DNA of 11,328 nt from Planctomycetota bacterium (lineage in GTDB: Bacteria; Planctomycetota; Phycisphaerae; UBA1845; PWPN01). Positions within the stretch are counted from its first letter, which is position 1, and the number at the start of each line of letters is the position of its first letter. The translations under genes were made by a program, and so were the position numbers. Below are positions 1 to 6,830 of the stretch, one piece after another. The stretch is from contig JACQVT010000463.1 in NCBI GenBank assembly GCA_016209665.1, positions 1-11,328 on the forward strand. The letters run 5' to 3'. Below the pieces are notes generated by a model, which had not been told where the DNA came from, searched no databases, and worked only from the letters and a program-made list of their open reading frames with translations.

Positions 1-6
1 AGACTG

Positions 7-158
7 GACCGGCTGGAAGCCGGTCCCACACGGAATGACCGGCAAGATGCCGGTCCCACATGGACTGACCGGCAGGGTGTCCGGTCCCACATGGACTGAC
101 CGGCAGGGTGTCCGGTCCCACATGGACTGACCGGCAAGATGCCGGTCCCACACTGAGG
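7..158 (-). repeat. Tandem array of five 30-31 nt hairpin repeats (REP-like)
   Basis: Five head-to-tail units begin at 7, 37, 67, 98 and 129. Units 1, 2 and 5 contain a perfect 7-bp inverted repeat, GACCGGC / GCCGGTC, around a 5-nt loop (TGGAA in unit 1, AAGAT in units 2 and 5). Units 3 and 4 are identical to each other and keep a 6-bp GACCGG / CCGGTC stem. Each stem is followed by CCCACA, so on the - strand every unit reads as a TGTGGGA tag followed by the hairpin. The last unit ends about 10 bases before the start of the first gene. The resemblance to REP elements (5' GTGG tag plus hairpin) is inference. There are no spacers, so it is not a CRISPR array. Confidence 0.9.
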
Positions 159-167
159 GCGGAGTTG

Positions 168-1256
168 ATGGCATCGGTGATCGGGTCGGCGATCGAGGAG
201 CTGGACACGCCGGCGTTGCTGCTGGACAAGGCGGCGTTCGAGCGGAACCTGGGACGGATGGCGGGGTTCTTCGCCGGGCGGCGGGCGCAACTGCGGCCGC
301 ATTTCAAGAACCACAAGTGCACGGAACTGGCGAAGCGGCAACTGGCGGCGGGGTCGGCGGTGGGCATCACCTGCGCGAAGCTGGGCGAGGCGGAGGTGCT
401 CGTCGAGGCGGGGATCGACGACGTGCTGATCGCCAACCAGGTAATGGGGCCGGCGAAGGTCGATCGCCTGGCGGCGCTGGCGAGGCGAGCGAAGGTCCGC
501 GTGGCGGTGGACCACGCGGACCAGGTCGAGGGGATCGCCCGGGCGGCGGAGCGGGCGGGCTCGACGGTGGGCTTGCTCATCGAGGTCGAGATCGGCATGG
601 GGCGGTGCGGCGTGATGCCGGGCGAGCCGGCGCTGGAGCTGGCCCGGTGCATCGTGGGGCGGCCGGGCGTACGGTTCGACGGGTTGCAGGCCTATGAAGG
701 CCACCTGGTGGCGGTGAAGGACCGGGCGGAGCGCGAGCGGCGGGTGTGGGAGGCGTTCGCGCCGGCGGTGGCGACGCGGCGGGCAATCGAGGCGGCGGGG
801 ATGCCGGTGGCCGTCATCAGCGGCGGGTCGACGTCGACGTATGCCATCACGGGTCAAATAGATGGCATCGAGGAAATCCAGGCGGGGACGTACCCGACGA
901 TGGACTGGATGTACCGCGAGCTGGCGCCGGAGTTCGAGATCGCGCTGTCGGTCCTGGCCCGGGTGATCAGCCGGCCGGCGGCGGATCGGGCGGTGCTGGA
1001 CGTGGGACTGAAAGGGCTGGGGCACGAGTTCGGGCCACCCAAGGCCAAGGGGCATCTCGACGCGGACATGCCGTTTCACCTGTCCGAGGAGCACTGCACG
1101 GGGCGCAGCGTGCCGGATTGGCCGTTGGGCTCGCTGGTCGAGTTGGTGCCGAGCCATTCTTGCACGACGTGCAACCTGTATCGGCAGATTCACGTGCACG
1201 AACGGGGGCGGGTGGTGGACGTGTGGCCGCACGAGGGGTCGGGGCGACCGCTGTGA
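168..1256 (+). CDS. D-threonine aldolase / D-serine dehydratase family PLP enzyme (fold type III)
   Basis: The 362-residue protein looks like a complete member of the alanine-racemase-fold D-threonine aldolase / eukaryotic-type D-serine dehydratase family. These cytoplasmic enzymes use pyridoxal phosphate and a divalent metal to cleave beta-hydroxy-D-amino acids or deaminate D-serine. Residues 43-50 hold the family motif RPHFKNHK, with K47 the expected PLP-linking lysine. SGGSTSTY at 218-225 fits the PLP phosphate-binding loop. Near the C-terminus PSHSCTTC at 328-335 gives an H330-x-C332 pair, the metal-site pattern of D-serine dehydratases (aldolases often have H-x-D), but this does not settle the substrate. 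There is no signal peptide. I chose ATG 168, preceded by GAGGGCGGAG at 155-164. The frame stays open to a GTG at 108, but those extra 20 codons are translated repeat DNA. Its role beside peptidoglycan amidases is unknown; handling of D-amino acids is only a guess. Confidence 0.87.
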   Translation: MASVIGSAIEELDTPALLLDKAAFERNLGRMAGFFAGRRAQLRPHFKNHKCTELAKRQLAAGSAVGITCAKLGEAEVLVEAGIDDVLIANQVMGPAKVDRLAALARRAKVRVAVDHADQVEGIARAAERAGSTVGLLIEVEIGMGRCGVMPGEPALELARCIVGRPGVRFDGLQAYEGHLVAVKDRAERERRVWEAFAPAVATRRAIEAAGMPVAVISGGSTSTYAITGQIDGIEEIQAGTYPTMDWMYRELAPEFEIALSVLARVISRPAADRAVLDVGLKGLGHEFGPPKAKGHLDADMPFHLSEEHCTGRSVPDWPLGSLVELVPSHSCTTCNLYRQIHVHERGRVVDVWPHEGSGRPL

Positions 1257-1369
1257 GGCACATCCGGTAGACATCTCGACACGGGTTCATATCCGGTGGA
1301 GGCGGTTTCGCGGCCGGGACCACGGCCGGATGGGCTGGGGGTATGCCCCGATATGCGGTTGGCCCAAAG

Positions 1370-1476
1370 AAGCGGTCAGGAATGCGTGCTCCCCCCAACG
1401 CAAGGCGGGCAGGGATGCCCGCCCCCCAACACAAGGCGGGCAAGGATGCCCGCCCCCCATAGACGGCGGGCGAACG
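1370..1476 (-). repeat. Second tandem hairpin array, about 31-nt period, different stem
   Basis: Two clear units, 1404-1423 and 1435-1454, each hold a perfect 7-bp stem GGCGGGC / GCCCGCC with a 6-nt loop (AGGGAT, AAGGAT), spaced 31 nt apart. Each is followed by a C-run and CAAC or CAT. A degenerate copy precedes them (about 1370-1400) and half a copy follows (about 1463-1476). The period, the loop (ATCC-T-T on the - strand) and the orientation match the array at 7-158, but the stem sequence differs. The rest of this 326-base gap, 1257-1369, shows no gene or clear signal. The array ends about 10 bases before the promoter at 1485. Confidence 0.8.
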
Positions 1477-1484
1477 GATTCGGA

Positions 1485-1514
1485 TTGACAAAACCAGCGG
1501 TCGCCAGGTAAGAT
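1485..1514 (+). promoter_or_regulatory. Sigma70-like promoter for the amidase pair
   Basis: A perfect -35 box TTGACA (1485-1490) is followed after 18 nt by TAAGAT (1509-1514), a 4/6 match to the -10 consensus. It lies in an AT-rich island inside otherwise very GC-rich DNA, about 70-100 bases before the first amidase gene. An exact TATAAT at 1520-1525 is too far (29 nt) from this -35 box, but could serve an alternative start. The start site has not been mapped; this is motif evidence only. Confidence 0.6.
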
Positions 1515-1526
1515 GATTATATAATC
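1515..1526. promoter_or_regulatory. 12-bp perfect palindrome GATTATATAATC at the expected transcription start
   Basis: The sequence equals its own reverse complement. If TAAGAT at 1509-1514 is the -10 box, the palindrome covers roughly -6 to +6, a common location for a repressor operator. It may also simply be the AT-rich melting region, since it contains an exact TATAAT. No regulator is encoded nearby. Confidence 0.35.
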
Positions 1527-1582
1527 TGGCGTCGCGACTGAGATTGAGGAATGGAAGGGGTTTACGAGAGGGGAGGAAACCC

Positions 1583-4500
1583 ATGTCGATTCGGCCTGGC
1601 CTGATGCTTGGTATTGGCTGCGCGATCGGTCTGCTGTGGGGGTCTCAGCCACTGGCCGCCCAGACCGGAGGCGTCTGGTTCTACCGCGACGACGAGCCGG
1701 TTCGCGTGGAGCGATCGACGCTGACGGCCTCCTCGGCGGCGGGGGAGGCGATCGGGGCGCTCGTGGCGGGGCCCACGGCCGAGGAAGCCGGCCAGGGAAT
1801 CACGTCAGCGATCCCGGCCGGGACGAGTGTCACGGGGCTGGCCGTGACCGCCGAGGCGATCGCGGTCGATCTGTCGCCCGAGGTACTGGCGGGCCTTGAC
1901 GAAGCCGCACTGCTGGGCATCTACGACCAGTTCCGGTTGACGCTGGCGGGCTGGCCGGAAATCGCGAGCGTCCGGCTCACCTGCAAGGCACAACTGCTGT
2001 CGTCGTATCTGACCCCGGTGATGCCGGTGGAGAGCACGGCGCCGGCGATACCGGCAGGCGGCGTCACGACCGGCGTGGGCCTGGCGGGCAGGAACATCAC
2101 AATCGGCCCGTCGCACGGCCGATTCTGGAACGGTTCCGGTTGGTACTGGCAGCGCGGCGACCCCTGCGGGCTCGGCGAGGCGGTGCTCGAAGACACGAAC
2201 AGCATCCGGCTGACGCAGTTCCTGTACCAGTACCTCGTCCAGGACGGGGCAACGGTTCACTCCCCGCGGCAGCTCTTGAACGAAGCGGACTGCTGCCATT
2301 CCGAGACGAACCTGCCCTGGTGGAAGATGTGCGCCCAGAGCTGGCTGCGGAACAGCGGCTTGCCGTGCAGCGTCTGGGCAAACTCGTCGGGCAACTGCGG
2401 GGCGGACTCGGCGACCAGCCGGTCCAGCGACGACATTCGGGCCCGGCCGTTGTTCGCCGACTATCGCGGATCCGACATCTACATTTCCTGCCACACCAAT
2501 GCCGCCGGCGGCACGGGCACGGAGACGTTCCGCGATACGGCCATGGAGCATCCGGCCCACGAGACGGCGAGCTACAACCTGGCCCTGGCGGTCAACGACA
2601 ACGTGATCAGTGCCATCCGCGAGATGTACGACAGCGGCTGGGCCAACCGCGGTGTGAAGGACTCCGCGGGCGGCTTCGGCGAGATCCGCATTCCCGATCG
2701 GCCGGCGATCCTGATCGAGCTGGCGTTCCACGACCGCTGCGACAAGGACGCCCTGTACCTGGTGGACAACTTTTTCCGCTCCGTGGCCGAGTGGGGGCTG
2801 TATCGCGGGGTCTGCCAGTATTTCGGCAACACGCCGACGTGGGATAGGTATTCCTGCGAGTACGTCAGCGACACCATCCCGTCGTCGATGGTGCCGAGCC
2901 AGAGCTACAACGTGAGCGTGACCTTCCGCAACCGTGGCGTGCTGTGGTCGGAGGCCCGCAGCTTCCGGCTCGGGGCGGTCAACGACAGCGACCCCTTCAC
3001 GACGAGCAACCGCGTCACCATTTCCGGCGAGGTGCGCCCCGGCAACACCTACAGCTTCAACTTCATCATGACGGCCCCGACCATTCCCGGCATCTACACC
3101 ACCGACTGGCGCATGGTGCGGGACGGCGTGACGTGGTTCGGCCCGACCCACGCCGAGCAGGTCGAGGTCAGCGGCGAAGACACGCCCCCGGTGATCACGA
3201 ACCACCCGACGAACCAGAACGCGGCCGGGGGGGCGACGGTGGTCTTCACCCTCGACGCGGGCGGCACGCCCCCGCTGTCGTACCAGTGGCAGAAGGACAC
3301 TGTCGATCTGATCAACGGGGGCCGGATCTCGGGGGCGACGAGTTCGACGCTGCAGATCGCCAGTGCCGACTCCGTGGACAACGGCAGCTATCGGTGCATC
3401 GTGAGCAACGCGTTCGGCACGGCCACGTCGAACGCGGCCACGCTGACCGTGGTGACCGGCCCGTCCACGTGGATCGTCGAGACCCGCTCCGGCGGGCAGA
3501 ACTACACCACGAACTTCTCGAAGGTGGGCACCTGGGCGGACGTGACCGGCAAGAGCACCGCCGCAGGCACGACGGCGGGCATCGGCCACATCTACACGAG
3601 CACGGCCTACGCCGGCCGGTCGGCAACGTACAGCTTCACGCCCGGGACCACGGGGGCCTGGAGGGTCTACGCCACCTGGGTCACGTCGAGCAATGCCTGC
3701 CCGAACACGCGTCACGTCGTCACGCACGCGGGGGGCTCGGCGTCGGTGATCATGAATCAGACTACCGGCGGGAACACCTGGAACCTGGTGGGCGAGTTCA
3801 CGCTGAACGCCGGCACGCAGTACACCGTCGCGCAGACCACCGACGGTTCGAGCGGCGGCGGCATCATCCGGTCGGACGCCATCAAGTGGGAGCGGGTCGT
3901 CCAGGTGATCGACCCACCGACGATCACCCAGCACCCGGCGGCCCGCTATATCTGTCCGGGTACGAACACCACGTTCTCGGTGACGGCCAGCGGCCAGGGA
4001 CCGCTGACCTACCGGTGGCAGAAGGACAACGTCAACCTGAACGACGCCGGGCACTATTCCGGCGTGACCACGACGACGCTGACCGTCACCGGCGCGGACG
4101 CCGGCGACCTGGGCGGTTATCGCTGCATCGTGACCAACGCCGGCGGGAGCACGCCGTCCAACGCCGCAGCCTTGACCTTCAAGCCGGCCACGACCATCAC
4201 CCAGCATCCCGAGCCGCAAAGCATCCCGCTGGGGGGCTCGGCGAGTTTCACCGTCGCTGCGAGCGGAGAAGGCACGCTCAGCTACCAGTGGCGAAAGGAC
4301 GGCGTCAACCTGACGGACGACGCGCGGATCACGGGCACGACGACGGCGACGGTGAGCATCGTCGGGTTCGTCGGGGCGGATGTCGGCGATTATGGGTGCG
4401 TGGTCACCGGCGGCTGCGGCACGACAACGTCGGGCAGCGCAGCCCTCACCGTGCTGCTGCCCCCGCACGTGCCCGGCGACACCGATGACGACGACGACGT

Positions 4501-4687
4501 GGACATGGAAGACTTCGGCGTGATCCAGGCCTGCCTGACCGGTCCGGACGAGCCGCAGACCGACGCCGCCTGCTCCAGGGCGAAGCTCGACCTGGATGAG
4601 GACGTGGACGAGGCGGACATCGCGATCTTCCTGCAATGCATGACCGGTCCCGGCGTGCCGGGCGACGTGAACTGCAGCGGCCTGTGA
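1583..4687 (+). CDS. Secreted GerMN / N-acetylmuramoyl-L-alanine amidase with Ig, golvesin-like and dockerin-like domains
   Basis: The 1034-residue exported protein probably cleaves the amide bond between N-acetylmuramic acid and L-alanine in peptidoglycan. Signal peptide: residues 1-26 (hydrophobic 8-20, ending LAA). GerMN domain: about 30-147. Amidase_3 domain: about 168-416, with expected zinc ligands H179 (GPSHG), E203 (LEDTNS), H304 (SCHTN) and catalytic E379 (LIELAFHD). A Cys-rich insert at 232-290 (C237, C238, C250, C262, C272) interrupts the amidase fold. NBR1-type Ig domain: 423-530. Ig modules: about 535-625, 778-867 and 870-957, each with the W(Q/R)KD motif; a golvesin/xanthan-lyase-like module lies at 628-772. 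The tail 964-1034 is a dockerin-like pair of Asp-rich calcium loops (PGDTDDDDDVDMEDF, then LDEDVDEADI). ATG 1583 has GGAGG at 1572-1576, 6 nt upstream. The next gene is a paralogue 98 bases downstream. Catalysis is inferred from motifs; the substrate of the accessory domains is unknown. Confidence 0.9.
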   Translation: MSIRPGLMLGIGCAIGLLWGSQPLAAQTGGVWFYRDDEPVRVERSTLTASSAAGEAIGALVAGPTAEEAGQGITSAIPAGTSVTGLAVTAEAIAVDLSPEVLAGLDEAALLGIYDQFRLTLAGWPEIASVRLTCKAQLLSSYLTPVMPVESTAPAIPAGGVTTGVGLAGRNITIGPSHGRFWNGSGWYWQRGDPCGLGEAVLEDTNSIRLTQFLYQYLVQDGATVHSPRQLLNEADCCHSETNLPWWKMCAQSWLRNSGLPCSVWANSSGNCGADSATSRSSDDIRARPLFADYRGSDIYISCHTNAAGGTGTETFRDTAMEHPAHETASYNLALAVNDNVISAIREMYDSGWANRGVKDSAGGFGEIRIPDRPAILIELAFHDRCDKDALYLVDNFFRSVAEWGLYRGVCQYFGNTPTWDRYSCEYVSDTIPSSMVPSQSYNVSVTFRNRGVLWSEARSFRLGAVNDSDPFTTSNRVTISGEVRPGNTYSFNFIMTAPTIPGIYTTDWRMVRDGVTWFGPTHAEQVEVSGEDTPPVITNHPTNQNAAGGATVVFTLDAGGTPPLSYQWQKDTVDLINGGRISGATSSTLQIASADSVDNGSYRCIVSNAFGTATSNAATLTVVTGPSTWIVETRSGGQNYTTNFSKVGTWADVTGKSTAAGTTAGIGHIYTSTAYAGRSATYSFTPGTTGAWRVYATWVTSSNACPNTRHVVTHAGGSASVIMNQTTGGNTWNLVGEFTLNAGTQYTVAQTTDGSSGGGIIRSDAIKWERVVQVIDPPTITQHPAARYICPGTNTTFSVTASGQGPLTYRWQKDNVNLNDAGHYSGVTTTTLTVTGADAGDLGGYRCIVTNAGGSTPSNAAALTFKPATTITQHPEPQSIPLGGSASFTVAASGEGTLSYQWRKDGVNLTDDARITGTTTATVSIVGFVGADVGDYGCVVTGGCGTTTSGSAALTVLLPPHVPGDTDDDDDVDMEDFGVIQACLTGPDEPQTDAACSRAKLDLDEDVDEADIAIFLQCMTGPGVPGDVNCSGL

Positions 4688-4785
4688 TTGGGACGCATGG
4701 CCATTGACAGCAGGCCTGCCATTGTGTCACCACGACCATATCAGCACGCCACGTGGTTGCGGAGCGGCTTCGAGGGGCGGATCGG

Positions 4786-6597
4786 ATGATTCAGCGGACT
4801 TGGTTTGTGTTGGTGGGATCGAGCATCCTGGTCGCGGCGATGCCTTCGCTCGCGGGTGAGGCCGTGCGCGTTCGCTTCTACCGGGACGGCGACCTGGTGC
4901 TGGTGGATCGGACGACGATCGTGGCCTCGACGCCCATCGAGACGGCGGTCCGGGCCCTGGTCGCCGGCCCCACGCCGGAGGAGCTGACCGCGGGCCTCAC
5001 ATCCGCGATTCCCGCCGGGACCGGCGTCGTCGGCCTGGTGGCGGGCGGCGACTCGGTGGCGGTCGACCTTTCGCCCGAGGTGCTGGCCGGCCTGGACGAA
5101 TCGAAGCTGCTCGCCATTTTCGATCAGTTCCGGGCCACGCTGTTTGACTGGCCGGAGATTCGAAGCATCAGGCTCACCTCCAAGGGCGAGTTGTTGTCGA
5201 CCTATCTGCCGCCGCCTGTCCTATCCAGCGAGTCGTTGCCGCCGCCGCAGGAGGGCGTCACCACGGCGGTCGGTCTGGCCGGCAAGAACATCACGCTCGG
5301 CCCGTCGCACGGGCGGTACTGGAACGGATCGTATTGGAACTGGCAGCGGAGCGACCCGTGCGGCTTCGGCCAGGCCGTGCTCGAGGACACGAACAGCATC
5401 CGGTTGGCCCAGTTCCTGTATCAATACCTCGCGCAAGACGGGGCGACGGTGTACGTCGCGCGGCAACTGGATGAGGGTGACTGCTGCAACAGCGCCACGG
5501 GGCTGGCGTGGTGGAAGATGTGCGCCCAGACGTGGCTGCACGCGCAGGGCCTGCCGTGCAGCGTCTGGGGGACCTCCACCGGCAACTGCGGTGCGGACGA
5601 CGCGGTGAACCGGTACAACGACGACATCCGGGCCCGGCCGCTCTTCGCCGACTACCGCGGCTCGCACATCTACATCTCCCATCACACCAACGCGGGCGCC
5701 GAGGGGACCGCGAACGGGACGATCACGTATCGCGACACGGCGATGGAGCACCCGGCCCACGAGACAGCGAGTTACAACCTGGCCCTGGCGGTGCAAAACA
5801 GCATCGTGTCGGCGATCCGGGAGATGTATGACTCGGGCTGGTACGATCGCGGCGTGGGCAACTCGAACGGGGGCTTCGGCGAGATCCGCATTCCCAATCG
5901 GCCGGCCTGCCTGATCGAGCTGGCGTTCCACGACAACTGCACGCGGGACGCCCTGTACCTCACGGACAACTTCTTCCGTTCGCTGTCGGAGTGGGCCGTC
6001 TACCGCGGGGTCTGCCAGTACTTCGGGGCGACGCCGGGTTGGGACCGCTACTCGGACGAGCTGGTAGGAGACACGATTCCGAGCACGATGATTCAGGGAC
6101 AGGACTACCCGGTGACCGTGACCTTCCGCAACCGCGGCGTCGTCTGGTCGAACGGGCGGAGCTTCCGCCTCGGCGCGGTCAACGACAGCGACCCGTTCAC
6201 ATCGTTCAACCGGGTCAACCTCTCCGGCGAGGTGCGGCCGGGCTCGGATCACACGTTCAACTTCACGATGACCGCTCCGAGCACTCCCGGCCAGTACACC
6301 AGCGATTGGCGGATGGTGCGGGACGGGGTCGCCTGGTTCGGAGCGACGCTGGTCCGCCAGATCACCGTGGGCGTCCAGGGGATCCCGGGCGACATGGACG
6401 GCGACCGCGACGTGGACCTGGAGGACTTCGGGCGAGTGCAGGCCTGTCTGCTCGGCATCGGCGTTCCCCAGAACGATCCCGCCTGCGCCAGGGCCAACCT
6501 CGACGGCGATACCGATGTGGACGAGACGGATATCGCCCTGTTCATCGGCTGCCTGACCGCGCCGGGAGTGGAGGGAAGCGCGGACTGCGCGAACTGA
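4786..6597 (+). CDS. Secreted GerMN / N-acetylmuramoyl-L-alanine amidase with dockerin-like tail (short paralogue)
   Basis: The 603-residue exported protein is a tandem paralogue of the upstream amidase and probably has the same reaction. Signal peptide: residues 1-23 (ends SLA). GerMN: about 26-143. Amidase_3: about 166-414, with putative zinc ligands H175, E200 and H300 and catalytic E378. The Cys-rich insert (C233, C234, C246, C258, C268) is kept at the same spacing. NBR1-type Ig: 420-528. The dockerin-like tail follows directly at 533-603 (PGDMDGDRDVDLEDF, then LDGDTDVDETDI). It lacks the 433-residue Ig/golvesin block of its neighbour. I chose ATG 4786 because GAGGGG at 4772-4777 sits 8 nt upstream and a signal peptide starts at once; a GTG at 4753 would add 11 unlikely residues. 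The 98-base gap from the first amidase has no convincing promoter, so co-transcription is likely. Confidence 0.9.
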   Translation: MIQRTWFVLVGSSILVAAMPSLAGEAVRVRFYRDGDLVLVDRTTIVASTPIETAVRALVAGPTPEELTAGLTSAIPAGTGVVGLVAGGDSVAVDLSPEVLAGLDESKLLAIFDQFRATLFDWPEIRSIRLTSKGELLSTYLPPPVLSSESLPPPQEGVTTAVGLAGKNITLGPSHGRYWNGSYWNWQRSDPCGFGQAVLEDTNSIRLAQFLYQYLAQDGATVYVARQLDEGDCCNSATGLAWWKMCAQTWLHAQGLPCSVWGTSTGNCGADDAVNRYNDDIRARPLFADYRGSHIYISHHTNAGAEGTANGTITYRDTAMEHPAHETASYNLALAVQNSIVSAIREMYDSGWYDRGVGNSNGGFGEIRIPNRPACLIELAFHDNCTRDALYLTDNFFRSLSEWAVYRGVCQYFGATPGWDRYSDELVGDTIPSTMIQGQDYPVTVTFRNRGVVWSNGRSFRLGAVNDSDPFTSFNRVNLSGEVRPGSDHTFNFTMTAPSTPGQYTSDWRMVRDGVAWFGATLVRQITVGVQGIPGDMDGDRDVDLEDFGRVQACLLGIGVPQNDPACARANLDGDTDVDETDIALFIGCLTAPGVEGSADCAN

Positions 6598-6697
6598 CGG
6601 CAGGCAGGATCGATCAGGATGGCCGCAACATCGCAAACCCCAAGCCTCGAGTGGTGCGCGCCGGTGACTGGGGTGTACCGTCGAATTGGGGTGGTCG

Positions 6698-6766
6698 TGT
6701 GGCCCAGCCGCCCCCGGCTGGGTTCACTGGGCGTCAGAATGCACAGTCGAGGGCGACTGTGCCACA
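6698..6766. repeat. Inverted pair of 25-nt hairpin repeats (BIME-like)
   Basis: Copy A runs 6698-6722 on + and copy B runs 6766-6742 on -, with a 19-nt spacer. Each has a TGTGGC tag overlapping an 8-bp stem: CCCAGCCG / CGGCTGGG (6703-6710 / 6715-6722) in A, and GCACAGTCG / CGACTGTGC (6741-6749 / 6754-6762) at B. The tags pair with each other (6698-6703 with 6761-6766), allowing a three-way structure. The copies differ at five positions. Four form two compensated stem pairs (C-G to A-T and C-G to T-A) and the fifth is in the loop (CCCC to CCCT). The rest of the gap 6598-6830 holds nothing recognisable. Confidence 0.85.
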
Positions 6767-6830
6767 ATCTGTTGCTGCACCCCGGTGGCGACGCCGAGCC
6801 GGGTGGACAAGCGGGGCGTCGGCGGGGATT

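Noticed and set aside
7..158. CRISPR array.
   Set aside because: The period is only 30-31 nt with no unique spacers; the variable part is a 5-8 nt hairpin loop.
108..167. GTG 108 as the start of the D-threonine aldolase-like gene.
   Set aside because: The extra 20 codons are translated repeat units; ATG 168 has a good ribosome-binding site and the family N-terminus follows directly.
1257..1582. Short open frames across the first intergenic gap.
   Set aside because: They run through hairpin repeats and the promoter and have no protein-like features.
1805..4636. A 943-codon open frame on the - strand opposite the first amidase, and similar antisense frames opposite the second amidase, glycosidase and transporter.
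   Set aside because: They are composition shadows of GC-rich genes: Arg/Ala/Gly/Pro-rich low-complexity translations with no recognisable domain, while the + strand frames carry clear catalytic motifs.
4704..4732. TTGACA at 4704-4709 as a separate promoter for the second amidase.
   Set aside because: No acceptable -10 box occurs 16-18 nt downstream; a nearby GCAGGCCTGC palindrome alone is weak evidence.
5991..6830. Upstream extension of the glycosidase frame by 280 codons.
   Set aside because: It overlaps the second amidase in another frame and has low-complexity Arg/Gly-rich translation; homology begins after 6831.
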